This document shows positions 6,430 through 12,756 of a stretch of DNA of 56,207 nt, piece by piece (within the stretch, counting starts at the first letter, position 1; each line of letters begins with the position of its first letter). The position numbers and the translations under genes were made by a program. This DNA is from a virus: positions 1 to 56,207 of the IMG/VR virus record IMGVR_UViG_3300042691_012334, one strand, 5' to 3'. Below the pieces are notes generated by a model. The model was not told the origin of the DNA and did not search any database. It was given only the letters and a program-made list of their open reading frames with translations.

Positions 6430-6459
6430 AGTATATATTCGAATGACTACGTATGTCAA
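6430..6459 (-). promoter_or_regulatory. sigma70-type promoter for the left accessory operon
   Basis: Minus strand: TTGACA (6459-6454), 18 bases, TATACT (6435-6430), with further AT-rich sequence after it. It would drive the 26-aa peptide and the genes leftward of it, with a leader of about 195 bases. Confidence 0.65.
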
Positions 6460-6630
6460 CGAATGCAAACAAATGTATACACAACCTTAACCATAAATCA
6501 AAAAATGTTGTCAATTCGTTTGCTTATGTTTGTTAAAAAACATTCAAATATTTGTCATCAAAAACAAAATTATTTCAATAATCAAAAATCAAATAAAATC
6601 AATAACTTATGTCATATAAAGTTAATTCTA

Positions 6631-6660
6631 TTGACATTTTAATTATAAGTATGTTAGCAT
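6631..6660 (+). promoter_or_regulatory. Possible sigma70 promoter for the 32-aa peptide
   Basis: TTGACA at 6631-6636, an 18-base spacer and TAGCAT at 6655-6660. It is 98 bases upstream of the 32-aa frame. The -10 matches the consensus in four of six positions. Confidence 0.4.
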
Positions 6661-6757
6661 GGTGTTCTAAAACCAATAATGTATAAAATATGCATTTTTA
6701 ACCCTAATAAAAACAATAACTTACGATGCATTTTTTATTCTGTCAAAGGAGGACAGT

Positions 6758-6856
6758 ATGATTTATAATATGCTAGTCATTATAATCATGAGTTCACTGA
6801 TAATAATCCTTTTCAGTATAGTTTTGGCGTTATCAATTAATCCTGTAAGTTTTTGA
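6758..6856 (+). CDS. Membrane peptide, 32 aa
   Basis: A short frame, ATG 6758 to TGA 6854-6856, with an almost ideal ribosome site (AAAGGAGGACAGT before ATG). The product is one long hydrophobic helix (MLVIIIMSSLIIILFSIVLA) with a short polar tail, so it is predicted to insert in the inner membrane. The strong ribosome site in otherwise noncoding sequence argues for real translation. Candidate roles are a superinfection-exclusion or lysis-timing peptide, or a leader; none can be proved. Confidence 0.6.
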   Translation: MIYNMLVIIIMSSLIIILFSIVLALSINPVSF

Positions 6857-6925
6857 TGCCTGGTTCTGGCACAAGAGTAAGGTTATATTCTTAGGTTAGA
6901 AGATAACTCAGAAGGTTGTAACAAT

Positions 6926-6979
6926 AAGGTCAAGGTCAAGGCTAATTGTAAGGTTCAAAGGTCTAAAGGTCCAAAGGTC
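6926..6979 (+). repeat. AAGGTC / AAAGGTC short tandem array
   Basis: AAGGTC, AAGGTC and AAGGCT lie head to tail with 6-base spacing from 6926. Three AAAGGTC units follow with an exact 8-base period (6957, 6965, 6973), with AAGGTT copies at 6912 and 6950. The array ends 22 bases upstream of a -35 box, as expected for protein-binding iterons or an upstream activator site. Confidence 0.65.
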
Positions 6980-7001
6980 GAAAAAATATTCGACTACCCA
7001 C

Positions 7002-7030
7002 TTGACAAGGAGTGCTTCATGGATTATTAT
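7002..7030 (+). promoter_or_regulatory. Consensus sigma70 promoter for the HTH gene
   Basis: TTGACA (7002-7007), exactly 17 bases, TATTAT (7025-7030). The predicted start is near 7037, about 54 bases before ATG 7091. Confidence 0.75.
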
Positions 7031-7038
7031 ATTGTCAT

Positions 7039-7056
7039 CGTGGAAATGGTTCCACG
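7039..7056 (+). repeat. Inverted repeat at the predicted transcript 5' end
   Basis: CGTGGAA, ATGG, TTCCACG: a perfect 7-bp stem that begins within a couple of bases of the predicted start site. It could be an operator for a dimeric repressor, or a 5' hairpin protecting the mRNA. Confidence 0.65.
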
Positions 7057-7090
7057 ATTGATTATTTCTAATATGAAAGGTGAATAAAAT

Positions 7091-7306
7091 ATGGCTACAA
7101 CTACAATGACCGAACGTCTAGCAAAGGCTCTTGAGAAGGGACAGTCTCTTTCAACTCAACAGGCTATGGATCGCTTTGGTTTTGCTTCGTCAGAATCAGT
7201 TCGTTCTGCTGTAAGGCGTCTTCGCAGCATCTATGGTCTAAAGGTCGAGAGCAACACTACCGTAGACAAGCGTGGTAATGTCAAGTATAAGTATTCTATT
7301 GGCTAA
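7091..7306 (+). CDS. Small winged-HTH-like DNA-binding protein, 71 aa
   Basis: LAKALEKGQSLSTQQAMDRFGFASSESVRSAVRRLRS is a helix-turn-helix of the winged type (recognition helix near residues 33-44). It is followed by a strand-turn-strand 'wing' (VESNTTVDKRGNVKYKYSIG). Similar short proteins ('...LT..Q....F...S..SV...LR...... Y.LG') occur in T4-like cyanophages. It is basic and probably binds DNA. It stands alone between a consensus promoter and a strong terminator-like hairpin, the usual arrangement of a self-regulated regulator. The adjacent repeat array and inverted repeat are candidate targets. Confidence 0.75.
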   Translation: MATTTMTERLAKALEKGQSLSTQQAMDRFGFASSESVRSAVRRLRSIYGLKVESNTTVDKRGNVKYKYSIG

Positions 7307-7330
7307 TCAATAGAATATAATTGACAATAT

Positions 7331-7361
7331 AAAGAGGTAGGACGACAAATCCTACCTCTTT
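7331..7361 (+). terminator. Rho-independent terminator-like hairpin after the HTH gene
   Basis: A perfect 12-bp stem, AAAGAGGTAGGA / TCCTACCTCTTT, with a 7-base loop and a following CTTT. The U tract is short, so read-through into the next genes is possible; no separate promoter for them was recognised. Confidence 0.75.
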
Positions 7362-7380
7362 CTTTGAAAGGAACATAAGT

Positions 7381-7605
7381 ATGAATGATCGTGAAATTTA
7401 TGATGCCATTTATAATGACGTGGTTGATATTTTTGCAAAATATACACGTCTTCATGATGACAATGAAATTGTCGATGGTGAAATGACAGTAACAGATGAT
7501 GCTCTTGAATACATTCTAAGGTCTGTCGCTCATGCAGCAAATGATATGCTTGAAAAGAAGCATCAGTATTTTAATGATGGGGTTCCATCCTACACACTAA
7601 ACTAG
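7381..7605 (+). CDS. Hypothetical protein, 74 aa
   Basis: Not recognised. ATG 7381 follows AAAGGAACATAAGT. It is acidic and helical: MNDREIYDAIYNDVVDIFAKYTR, then DALEYILRSVAHAANDMLE. Its shape (two long helices with a conserved-looking first helix) resembles the next gene, so the pair may be diverged duplicates. It may be transcribed by read-through of the preceding hairpin. Confidence 0.7.
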   Translation: MNDREIYDAIYNDVVDIFAKYTRLHDDNEIVDGEMTVTDDALEYILRSVAHAANDMLEKKHQYFNDGVPSYTLN

Positions 7606-7614
7606 GAATCTTCG

Positions 7615-7863
7615 ATGGAAGAAAGACAACTTGTCGATTGTATCAAAAGAGAAATGGTTGCTATTTTCGATGAGATAGTCGATACATACGAAATTGACAA
7701 CAAAAAAGATATGATAACAGCCATCAGTGCGATCCAGGCTGTTATCATTAAACGATATATTGACAACATGGGTGAAAAAGAAACAGCAATGTTTTTTTAC
7801 AGTATTGCCGATAGAATCGTCGGTGATATGGTAGATAAAAAAATAAAAAAAGGTGATAAATAG
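7615..7863 (+). CDS. Hypothetical helical protein, 82 aa
   Basis: Not recognised. It begins MEERQLVDCIKREMVAIFDE and continues helical (ITAISAIQAVIIKRYIDNM, MFFYSIADRIVGDMVDKK). The first helix parallels that of the 74-aa neighbour. AGGA precedes ATG 7615. Its TAG overlaps the GTG start of the ribbon-helix-helix gene by one base, indicating coupling. Confidence 0.7.
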   Translation: MEERQLVDCIKREMVAIFDEIVDTYEIDNKKDMITAISAIQAVIIKRYIDNMGEKETAMFFYSIADRIVGDMVDKKIKKGDK

Positions 7864-8111
7864 TGCCAAATGATCCAGACACATCTGCGGTGTATACAAA
7901 CAAATATGGTATGTCCAACAGAGTTACATCATTTAGATGTTCTGAATCTTTGAGAAATAGACTTTTTGATTATGCTGCATCTGTAGGAAGAGACCCATCA
8001 GAGATTATACGTGAAGCTATCGCAGAATACTTAAGAAATAGAAACACAAGACCAGATCAAAATATTAATTTGAATCTTTCAGGTTGGTCTGCCAAATCTA
8101 CAAAAATTTGA
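7863..8111 (+). CDS. Ribbon-helix-helix DNA-binding protein, 82 aa
   Basis: It starts at GTG 7863 (AAGGTG upstream). Residues 19-58 form the ribbon-helix-helix pattern: a strand NRVTSFRCSESL, helix 1 RNRLFDYAASVG, turn RDPSE, helix 2 IIREAIAEYLRNR. This is the CopG/Arc/MetJ class, which binds operators as dimers of intertwined ribbons. There is no toxin partner of recognisable type beside it, so an antitoxin role is unsupported; a phage transcription regulator is more likely. The C-terminal tail is polar and probably disordered. Confidence 0.8.
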   Translation: MPNDPDTSAVYTNKYGMSNRVTSFRCSESLRNRLFDYAASVGRDPSEIIREAIAEYLRNRNTRPDQNINLNLSGWSAKSTKI

Positions 8112-8118
8112 GGTTCAA

Positions 8119-8358
8119 ATGAAAGAACTTGAAAATATAGAAACAAATTCAATGGCGGGTGGATTTGATTACGATTATCAAAAATTAATAGATGTTGTCA
8201 TTCAGTTGAATGAAAGGTTGGAAAGGTTAGAAAGGTTGACACAAACAGAAATAATGATTCAAAAGGTCCAAAGGCCAGAACCTAATACCGGATATACTTC
8301 TTATTGGGTCAATACATCGATATATTCTACTAATTCATACTATATTATAAAAGGATAA
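8119..8358 (+). CDS. Coiled-coil hypothetical protein, 79 aa
   Basis: ATG 8119 follows GAGG. There is a leucine-spaced coiled coil (VIQLNERLERLERLTQTEI) in the middle and a tyrosine/threonine-rich tail. The DNA of the coil repeats AAAGGTT every nine bases, reflecting the repeated RLE codons. It is probably a small oligomer; function is not recognised. Its TAA is inside the palindromic terminator. Confidence 0.65.
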   Translation: MKELENIETNSMAGGFDYDYQKLIDVVIQLNERLERLERLTQTEIMIQKVQRPEPNTGYTSYWVNTSIYSTNSYYIIKG

Positions 8359-8384
8359 AGGGAGTTTTAAAACTCCCTTTTTTT
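8357..8384. terminator. Bidirectional rho-independent terminator
   Basis: A perfect 24-base palindrome, AAAGGGAGTTTT/AAAACTCCCTTT, flanked by T4 on the plus side. It sits between converging genes: the stop codons of both the rightward 79-aa gene and the leftward 65-aa gene lie within it. Confidence 0.85.
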
Positions 8385-8564
8385 ATCTGCAAAAATGCTT
8401 CTTATATCTTTTAAAGAACCGTCTAGTCTCTCGACTAAAAATGATACTGCACAATGGTTCATTTGATTTTGCAACCTCATATTATCATCTTTAATTTTAT
8501 CAAGCTTGGTTAAAACACTATCCAAATTAACTGGCTGTTCTTCTATGAAGTTGCTGTTTTTCAA
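8367..8564 (-). CDS. Hypothetical protein, 65 aa, TTG start
   Basis: It starts at TTG 8564: AGGAG stands seven bases upstream and TTGA overlaps the RegA stop codon. It is helical with a heptad-like stretch (LDSVLTKLDKIKDDNMRLQNQM), so probably a coiled coil. Not recognised. It is the last gene of the leftward replication operon before the terminator. In T4 the DNA polymerase gene follows regA; here it does not. Confidence 0.65.
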   Translation of the reverse strand: MKNSNFIEEQPVNLDSVLTKLDKIKDDNMRLQNQMNHCAVSFLVERLDGSLKDIRSIFADKKREF

Positions 8565-8971
8565 TTTCTGTCTCCTGAACCTCGTTTACCGATGTTATAT
8601 TTGGCGACCAGTTCCCATTCATTTTTTTCTTTATGATTAATGATTTTAATTTGAGACATAGGTGCCTGTTTATCTTCGATTAGGTCACGGTCGATAATCT
8701 TTAATAGACCCCAATCTTCTAAAAGACATGCAATTCTGTTTCTTCTTGCCGTATCGTCATCTGAGAAATTTGTTGGCTTTCCATCTAATGAAAACATTTC
8801 TTTAAAATGTACGATATAATATTTACCCTGTTTATGAAGGATGTGACAAGACTGATATAGCTTTTTCTCTTTACGAGAGGCAATACCTATACGTGTAAGG
8901 GTTTCCTTGATCTTTAGAAAGTCTTCCTGCTCACCTATCCTCACTTCAATTAAAGAATTTAAATCAATCAT
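8561..8971 (-). CDS. regA: RegA translational repressor
   Basis: 136 residues (T4 RegA 122). The whole core aligns by eye with T4 RegA: FLKIKETLTRIGIA, LYQSCHILHKQGKYYIVHFKEMF, ARRNRIACLLEDWGL and EWELVAKYNIG. RegA binds the translation initiation regions of many early phage mRNAs and blocks ribosome loading once replication is under way. The gene follows gp62 as in T4, overlapping its stop by 8 bases. An insertion around residues 100-115 (DRDLIEDKQAPMSQ) makes it slightly longer than T4. Confidence 0.95.
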   Translation of the reverse strand: MIDLNSLIEVRIGEQEDFLKIKETLTRIGIASRKEKKLYQSCHILHKQGKYYIVHFKEMFSLDGKPTNFSDDDTARRNRIACLLEDWGLLKIIDRDLIEDKQAPMSQIKIINHKEKNEWELVAKYNIGKRGSGDRN

Positions 8972-9371
8972 TTACTTGTCCACCTTTTTCTAATTTTCTT
9001 CTTATTTCATCTATTTGACTCTTGGATAAGATTTCCAAAGCCTCTTTGGTCCTCTGATCATTATATTTATAGTATTCTTTAACGCAAGAAAAGTCATCTG
9101 AATGTATTGATTTGAACCACTTAGAGAATCTTCGACGTGGATTTATACCATAAAAGAAGAAATCATGCTGCATCTTCTTGGAAATATGATAACTCATATT
9201 CATTTCGTTAGAATACATAATAGTATCAATGAAATAAGAAAGACCCCTATTGATCTGATAGGGGTTATAGTCAGCAGGTGAAAGAGTAGTCTCCATAAGA
9301 TAATCCTTATGGTAGTTGATTGAATTTAGATATTGGAATAGTGGCTGCTCACGCTTGATTGCCTGTTCCAT
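8964..9371 (-). CDS. 62: Clamp-loader small subunit gp62
   Basis: 135 residues from ATG 9371, shorter than T4 gp62 (187). FQYLNSINYHKDYL, INRGLSYFIDTIMYSNEMN, NPRRRFSKWFK and the C-terminal IRRKLEKGG match the short gp62 form of marine T4-like phages. With four gp44 subunits it forms the ATP-driven loader that opens the gp45 ring onto primed DNA. It lies in the T4 order 45-44-62-regA, with one 57-aa gene inserted between 44 and 62. Confidence 0.88.
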   Translation of the reverse strand: MEQAIKREQPLFQYLNSINYHKDYLMETTLSPADYNPYQINRGLSYFIDTIMYSNEMNMSYHISKKMQHDFFFYGINPRRRFSKWFKSIHSDDFSCVKEYYKYNDQRTKEALEILSKSQIDEIRRKLEKGGQVND

Positions 9372-9544
9372 CAATAATCTTCCTTTTCCATAGCTCTATG
9401 CCAATATCGTTTCAAAATGGAAAGTTTATCCTCTTCAGAATATGATTCAGGTATTTTACAACCCTTCACCTTCATCCATATGATTTCTGCCATTTCAAGA
9501 TCAAACTTTTTACTTTCTTGCTTCTTCTTCTCTTCTTCGTCCAT
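9371..9544 (-). CDS. Small protein between gp44 and gp62, 57 aa
   Basis: A short frame from ATG 9544 to TGA 9371. The start overlaps the gp44 TAA by one base and the stop overlaps the gp62 ATG, so it exactly bridges the two. It has a very charged N-terminus (MDEEEKKKQESKKFD), then IIWMKVKGCKIPESYSEEDKLSILKRYWH. Position between clamp-loader genes and the coupled arrangement make it a real gene. Function is unknown; an accessory of the clamp loader is an inference from position only. Confidence 0.7.
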   Translation of the reverse strand: MDEEEKKKQESKKFDLEMAEIIWMKVKGCKIPESYSEEDKLSILKRYWHRAMEKEDY

Positions 9545-10479
9545 TACTTAAACTCACAATCTGACATAATTTCTGCCATACATGCAGAAAGATTGATCTC
9601 ATGGTTTGCCACAAACGCCGCCTGATACTGATACTTTGCCAAAATAAGAATTAGTTGAGGAATTGATCTGTTAGAGAAATATTCATTAGAATTATTATAT
9701 AGATCAGAAAATAATGTATCTGTGTCATTATTTGTGTTTTCAGCAACCCAACGCCTGACCTCTGTGAAGTTCTTATCTTTCATAAGATCGACTAATTCAC
9801 GATAACCATTCTGTGTGAAGTTAGAAAGAATACCTGTATCAATCTCACCATTCACAGAATATCGCTGAAGTTCATTCAAAACACGACGAAAATCTGGAAA
9901 GAATTTCTCAATGATAGCAGCAATAACTTCTTTAGAATACTGGATATCTTCAGTTTCAAGAATAGAACATACACGCTTGAAAAACTGAGAAGCTAATTTT
10001 GGTATATCATTCTTATCAAGAGTAAAATCGATCACAGAACAACGTGAATGAAGAGGAGGAATAATCCTGTTCTTATAATTACAAGTTAGAATAAATCCAC
10101 AATTCTTGGAGAATTCCTCCATGAAATTACGTAGTGCTGGTTGTGTAGAATTTGGGTTGAGATAATCAGCCTCATCCAGAATCACATACTTTCTTCCACC
10201 CGAAAAAGAAACAGCAGAAGCAAACATTTGAATATCGTTACGAAGAGTATCGATATTACCATTCATACTACCGTTGATAATAGTATAGTCTGCTTTAATC
10301 TCATTCAATAATGCCCGTGCAACTGTTGTTTTACCAACACCAGCAGAACCAGCTAGAATAAGATTTGGAATGTTCTTTTGCTCTACAAACTGATTGAATG
10401 TAGCTTTTAATTCAGAAGGAAGAATAGTATCTGAAATTGTCTTTGGTCGATATTTCTCAACCCACAAATAGTCCTTCAT
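9544..10479 (-). CDS. 44: Clamp-loader ATPase gp44
   Basis: 311 residues from ATG 10479 (AAAGGACAAAGT upstream), close to T4 gp44 (319). LWVEKYRPKTISDTILP is the family start, with Walker A GSAGVGKTT (residues 44-52), Walker B VILDEADYL (99-107) and the SRC arginine-finger motif (145-147). It is an AAA+ clamp loader of the RFC family: gp44 tetramers with gp62 load the sliding clamp. A longer frame reaching into gp45 is not used because it lacks a ribosome site and the family start is at MKDYLWVEKYRP. Confidence 0.96.
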   Translation of the reverse strand: MKDYLWVEKYRPKTISDTILPSELKATFNQFVEQKNIPNLILAGSAGVGKTTVARALLNEIKADYTIINGSMNGNIDTLRNDIQMFASAVSFSGGRKYVILDEADYLNPNSTQPALRNFMEEFSKNCGFILTCNYKNRIIPPLHSRCSVIDFTLDKNDIPKLASQFFKRVCSILETEDIQYSKEVIAAIIEKFFPDFRRVLNELQRYSVNGEIDTGILSNFTQNGYRELVDLMKDKNFTEVRRWVAENTNNDTDTLFSDLYNNSNEYFSNRSIPQLILILAKYQYQAAFVANHEINLSACMAEIMSDCEFK

Positions 10480-10517
10480 ACTTTGTCCTTTCACATTATC
10501 ATAATAAAATTTCGAAA

Positions 10518-11174
10518 TTAAAATTTCGAATGATGCTCTACTGCAATCCAATACTCAATATCAGGATGTGAAAGATGTGCAGCTTGTGCAGACATCTTCA
10601 CTTCATATGTATTTGGTCGAATGATAAGATTTTCTTTTCTGAAAAATGCTTTGAAAACTTTGTCTGTTTTACCAATCACATCACTATATTCAGAACCTGA
10701 TCTCTTATTATCGATAACATTAATTGTAATATTATCACCATCACCGATGATGGTAACTTCATCTACCTTAAAGATACCAATAGCCTTTGTCAATTCTACA
10801 AGTGTCTTTTCAGTTAATGAAAAAGATACAATAATGTCTCCAATTCTAATAGTATCCGGTGCTTCTTCAATAAGAGACATTTCAGAAAATACATACTTGA
10901 TAGACCTTGTATCATCTTCTGATGTAATCTTTACATAAGATTCACTTTCATCAAAATTAAGAACTGGATTCTCAAACATCGAAAGAACAGAAATAAAGTT
11001 TGAGATGTCGCAAAGACCGAATGTCTTATCAAAAGACTGTTCGATCTTTGCCTTTGCCATCATTGTCTTATTGGAAGAAATTGTCTTTAGAACATTTCCC
11101 TTCTCAATAATGATTGATGGATGAATAGCCGAAAAGTTTTTCAACACATTTAATGTGGTAACATCAATATTCAT
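10518..11174 (-). CDS. 45: Sliding clamp gp45
   Basis: 218 residues (T4 gp45 228). NVLKNFSAIHPSIIIEKGNVLKTIS, FDKTFGLCDISNFISVLSMF, and the C-terminal SHPDIEYWIAVEHHSKF are typical of the T4-type trimeric clamp. The ring tethers DNA polymerase and, with gp55, activates late promoters, linking replication to late transcription. The C-terminus ends in aromatic and basic residues like other T4-like clamps. It is separated from gp44 by 38 bases. Confidence 0.95.
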   Translation of the reverse strand: MNIDVTTLNVLKNFSAIHPSIIIEKGNVLKTISSNKTMMAKAKIEQSFDKTFGLCDISNFISVLSMFENPVLNFDESESYVKITSEDDTRSIKYVFSEMSLIEEAPDTIRIGDIIVSFSLTEKTLVELTKAIGIFKVDEVTIIGDGDNITINVIDNKRSGSEYSDVIGKTDKVFKAFFRKENLIIRPNTYEVKMSAQAAHLSHPDIEYWIAVEHHSKF

Positions 11175-11199
11175 AATATATCCTTTTCAATTATATAAT

Positions 11200-12072
11200 T
11201 TACTTCTTCTTCTTTTTAGGAGTAGAAGTACTCTTTCCACCTAGATTGTTAGGATCGGCTGTTGCAGAAGCACCAATAGAAGCTAGATCAGCTAATGACC
11301 CACCAAAGATATATGTGCCTACATGCTGCATCTGCATCCATGGGCAGAACCATGTCTTTAGACCGATTTCCTGAACCTTCTGACAGAACCAATAATCTTC
11401 TGATAGATAGCGTTCTGACTTTGGATCAATCTCTGCCTGGAAATACTGCATAATCTTTCGTGTGCCATCAAAATGCTCTGTGCGAACATGATCTGGACGA
11501 TATGCATACTGAGGAAATGCTTCTGCGAACTTGTTAAAAGTATTCTTTCGTGCCATCATGAAACCAGTTCCAATTTCAAGAACTTCTACAGGCTGACCTA
11601 ATGGAATACTGGTAGCACCGCCCTTTGGATTGAAGACATAATCACCGACAAACTTCTCCAACACATTTGGATTCTCGTCAGCAACACCCTTGTCAACAGC
11701 CGCCTTTACCTTCTCCCAAGAAATACACTTCTTTGGATATGGACCACCAATGATATCGTATTCAGAACCTTCCTTTGATAGTGCCATTAGTGCTAGAACA
11801 TCATTTGGATTGAAACCGATATCAGAGTCAACGAACATTAGATGTGTTGCATCAGAACGCATAAACTCGTCAACACAATAATTTCGTGCTCGTGTAATTA
11901 ATGACTCGTTGAATAGAAAATAAAACTGAAGAGGGATACCATAATGTGTGCATAGTGCTGATAAATCAGCAATTGATCTTGCAAACATTCCTGCACACTG
12001 ACCACCATACATTGGTGTTGCAAAAAATAACTTATTCTTGCGTAATTCTTCTACTGGTACTTTGATTTCCAT
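11200..12072 (-). CDS. GT-A-type glycosyltransferase-like protein, 290 aa
   Basis: A beta-alpha start (KLFFATPMYGGQC...FARSIADL) leads to LITRARNYCVDEFMRSDATHLMFVDSDIGF, where FVDSDIGF (residues 80-87) is a D-x-D-like metal/sugar-nucleotide site. IGGPYPKK and the later LSEDYWFCQKVQEIGLKTW, typical of the acceptor side of GT-A enzymes, follow. The C-terminus is a polylysine tail. Proteins of this kind are common in marine T4-like phages. The acceptor (DNA base, phage protein or host glycan) cannot be read. It stands between gp45 and nucleotide-metabolism genes, which makes DNA modification one possible role. Confidence 0.75.
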   Translation of the reverse strand: MEIKVPVEELRKNKLFFATPMYGGQCAGMFARSIADLSALCTHYGIPLQFYFLFNESLITRARNYCVDEFMRSDATHLMFVDSDIGFNPNDVLALMALSKEGSEYDIIGGPYPKKCISWEKVKAAVDKGVADENPNVLEKFVGDYVFNPKGGATSIPLGQPVEVLEIGTGFMMARKNTFNKFAEAFPQYAYRPDHVRTEHFDGTRKIMQYFQAEIDPKSERYLSEDYWFCQKVQEIGLKTWFCPWMQMQHVGTYIFGGSLADLASIGASATADPNNLGGKSTSTPKKKKK

Positions 12073-12075
12073 TGT

Positions 12076-12369
12076 TTAATCACCTTTTTTGTAATGATCT
12101 ACATAAAGACACATCAATACATAATGTAATGTCTTCATCAAATCGTCTTTGTTGTTGCCATTCTTCTTTCCATACCTCCACAAATACTTTAATGCAGTAT
12201 TTCTGAATGTTGGAGTAGACTCACCAAGAGCAATCCATGCATCGAAGCACTCAATACCTTTGTCTTCTGTCTTGTAATGCTCTTGGTAAGTCTTATCTAT
12301 ATACGCCTGAAAGTCAGAAATAATCTGACCTTCCGCATATTTATATGGAATATCTTTCGCCTTTTTCAC
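12076..12369 (-). CDS. DUF3310-like protein (T7 gp1.7-related), 97 aa
   Basis: GTG start at 12369 overlapping the upstream TGA (GTGA). The second half FRNTALKYLWRYGKKNGNN-DDLMKTLHYVLM matches the DUF3310 pattern ('...A.KYLWRY..K.G..DL.KA..YI'). Phage T7 gp1.7 of this family is reported as a nucleotide kinase, but activity here is inference. The neighbour is a MazG-like pyrophosphohydrolase, consistent with nucleotide metabolism. The first half is charged and not recognised. Confidence 0.7.
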   Translation of the reverse strand: MKKAKDIPYKYAEGQIISDFQAYIDKTYQEHYKTEDKGIECFDAWIALGESTPTFRNTALKYLWRYGKKNGNNKDDLMKTLHYVLMCLYVDHYKKGD

Positions 12370-12743
12370 TTATTACCCCATTCATCTAGAATTTTTTTAA
12401 TGTTTGGTGGTTGCCAACCTTCTGGCTTCTGAACCTTACCATCCTCACGTCTTAAAACTTTTCCATCAATTAGTTTATTCATATTAGACTGATGGACTTC
12501 GTTATAGATAACGTCTAATGGAATACCATAAGATACGGCGGTTCCACAAATAATGTAAATCATATCAGCAAGAGCATCAGCAATCTCTACAATATCATTA
12601 TCACTTTCTGCTTTTAAATATTCTGCATATTCTTCTACCAGAAGACTCATTCGTAACTCACGTTCTGGTAGATCAGGTAATTCTGGTTTTGAACCTACAC
12701 GCTGTCCAAAAGCAATATGAAAATCTTTCACTTCATTAAACAT
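12366..12743 (-). CDS. MazG-like nucleotide pyrophosphohydrolase, 125 aa
   Basis: All-alpha NTP-pyrophosphatase pattern: RMSLLVEEYAEYLKA (EE-x-x-E at 37-41) and IVEIADALADMIYIICG (E-x-x-D at 53-60), the four acidic ligands for magnesium. Enzymes of this class hydrolyse (d)NTP or modified nucleotides to the monophosphate. Phage versions are proposed to alter nucleotide pools or the host alarmone response, but that role is unproven. GGAG precedes ATG 12743. Confidence 0.88.
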   Translation of the reverse strand: MFNEVKDFHIAFGQRVGSKPELPDLPERELRMSLLVEEYAEYLKAESDNDIVEIADALADMIYIICGTAVSYGIPLDVIYNEVHQSNMNKLIDGKVLRREDGKVQKPEGWQPPNIKKILDEWGNK

Positions 12744-12756
12744 ATTTTATCTCCAA

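Larger units (their letters stand above)
6228..6757. other. Divergent intergenic control region, 530 bases
   Basis: Very AT-rich, with no convincing gene on either strand. It holds a leftward sigma70-type promoter (6430-6459), a rightward one (6631-6660) and a 7-bp hairpin (6369-6389). The ACCAAAAATC repeat occurs twice around 6350-6385, and TGCATTTTT is repeated near 6692 and 6727. A second leftward TTGACA (6514-6509) lacks a good -10. AT-richness and position between divergent blocks would also suit an origin, but nothing specific shows one. Confidence 0.7.
6857..7090 (+). other. Leader region before the HTH gene
   Basis: No gene seen. It holds a stacked AAGGTC/AAAGGTC repeat array (6926-6979), a consensus promoter (7002-7030) and an inverted repeat at the predicted transcript start (7039-7056), ending in a GAAAGGTG ribosome site before ATG 7091. 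Confidence 0.65.

Noticed and set aside
6509-6514. Second leftward TTGACA in the divergent region
   Set aside because: The base pattern 17-18 bases away (GTTAAG/TTAAGG) is a poor -10, so no promoter is claimed.
6601-6700. Short plus-strand frame of 25 residues beginning at an ATG near 6610
   Set aside because: No ribosome site, weak composition, and a candidate promoter runs through it.
7863-8111. Toxin-antitoxin pair around the ribbon-helix-helix gene
   Set aside because: No ParE/RelE-, HicA- or other toxin-like partner is visible; neighbours are helical or coiled-coil proteins without catalytic motifs.
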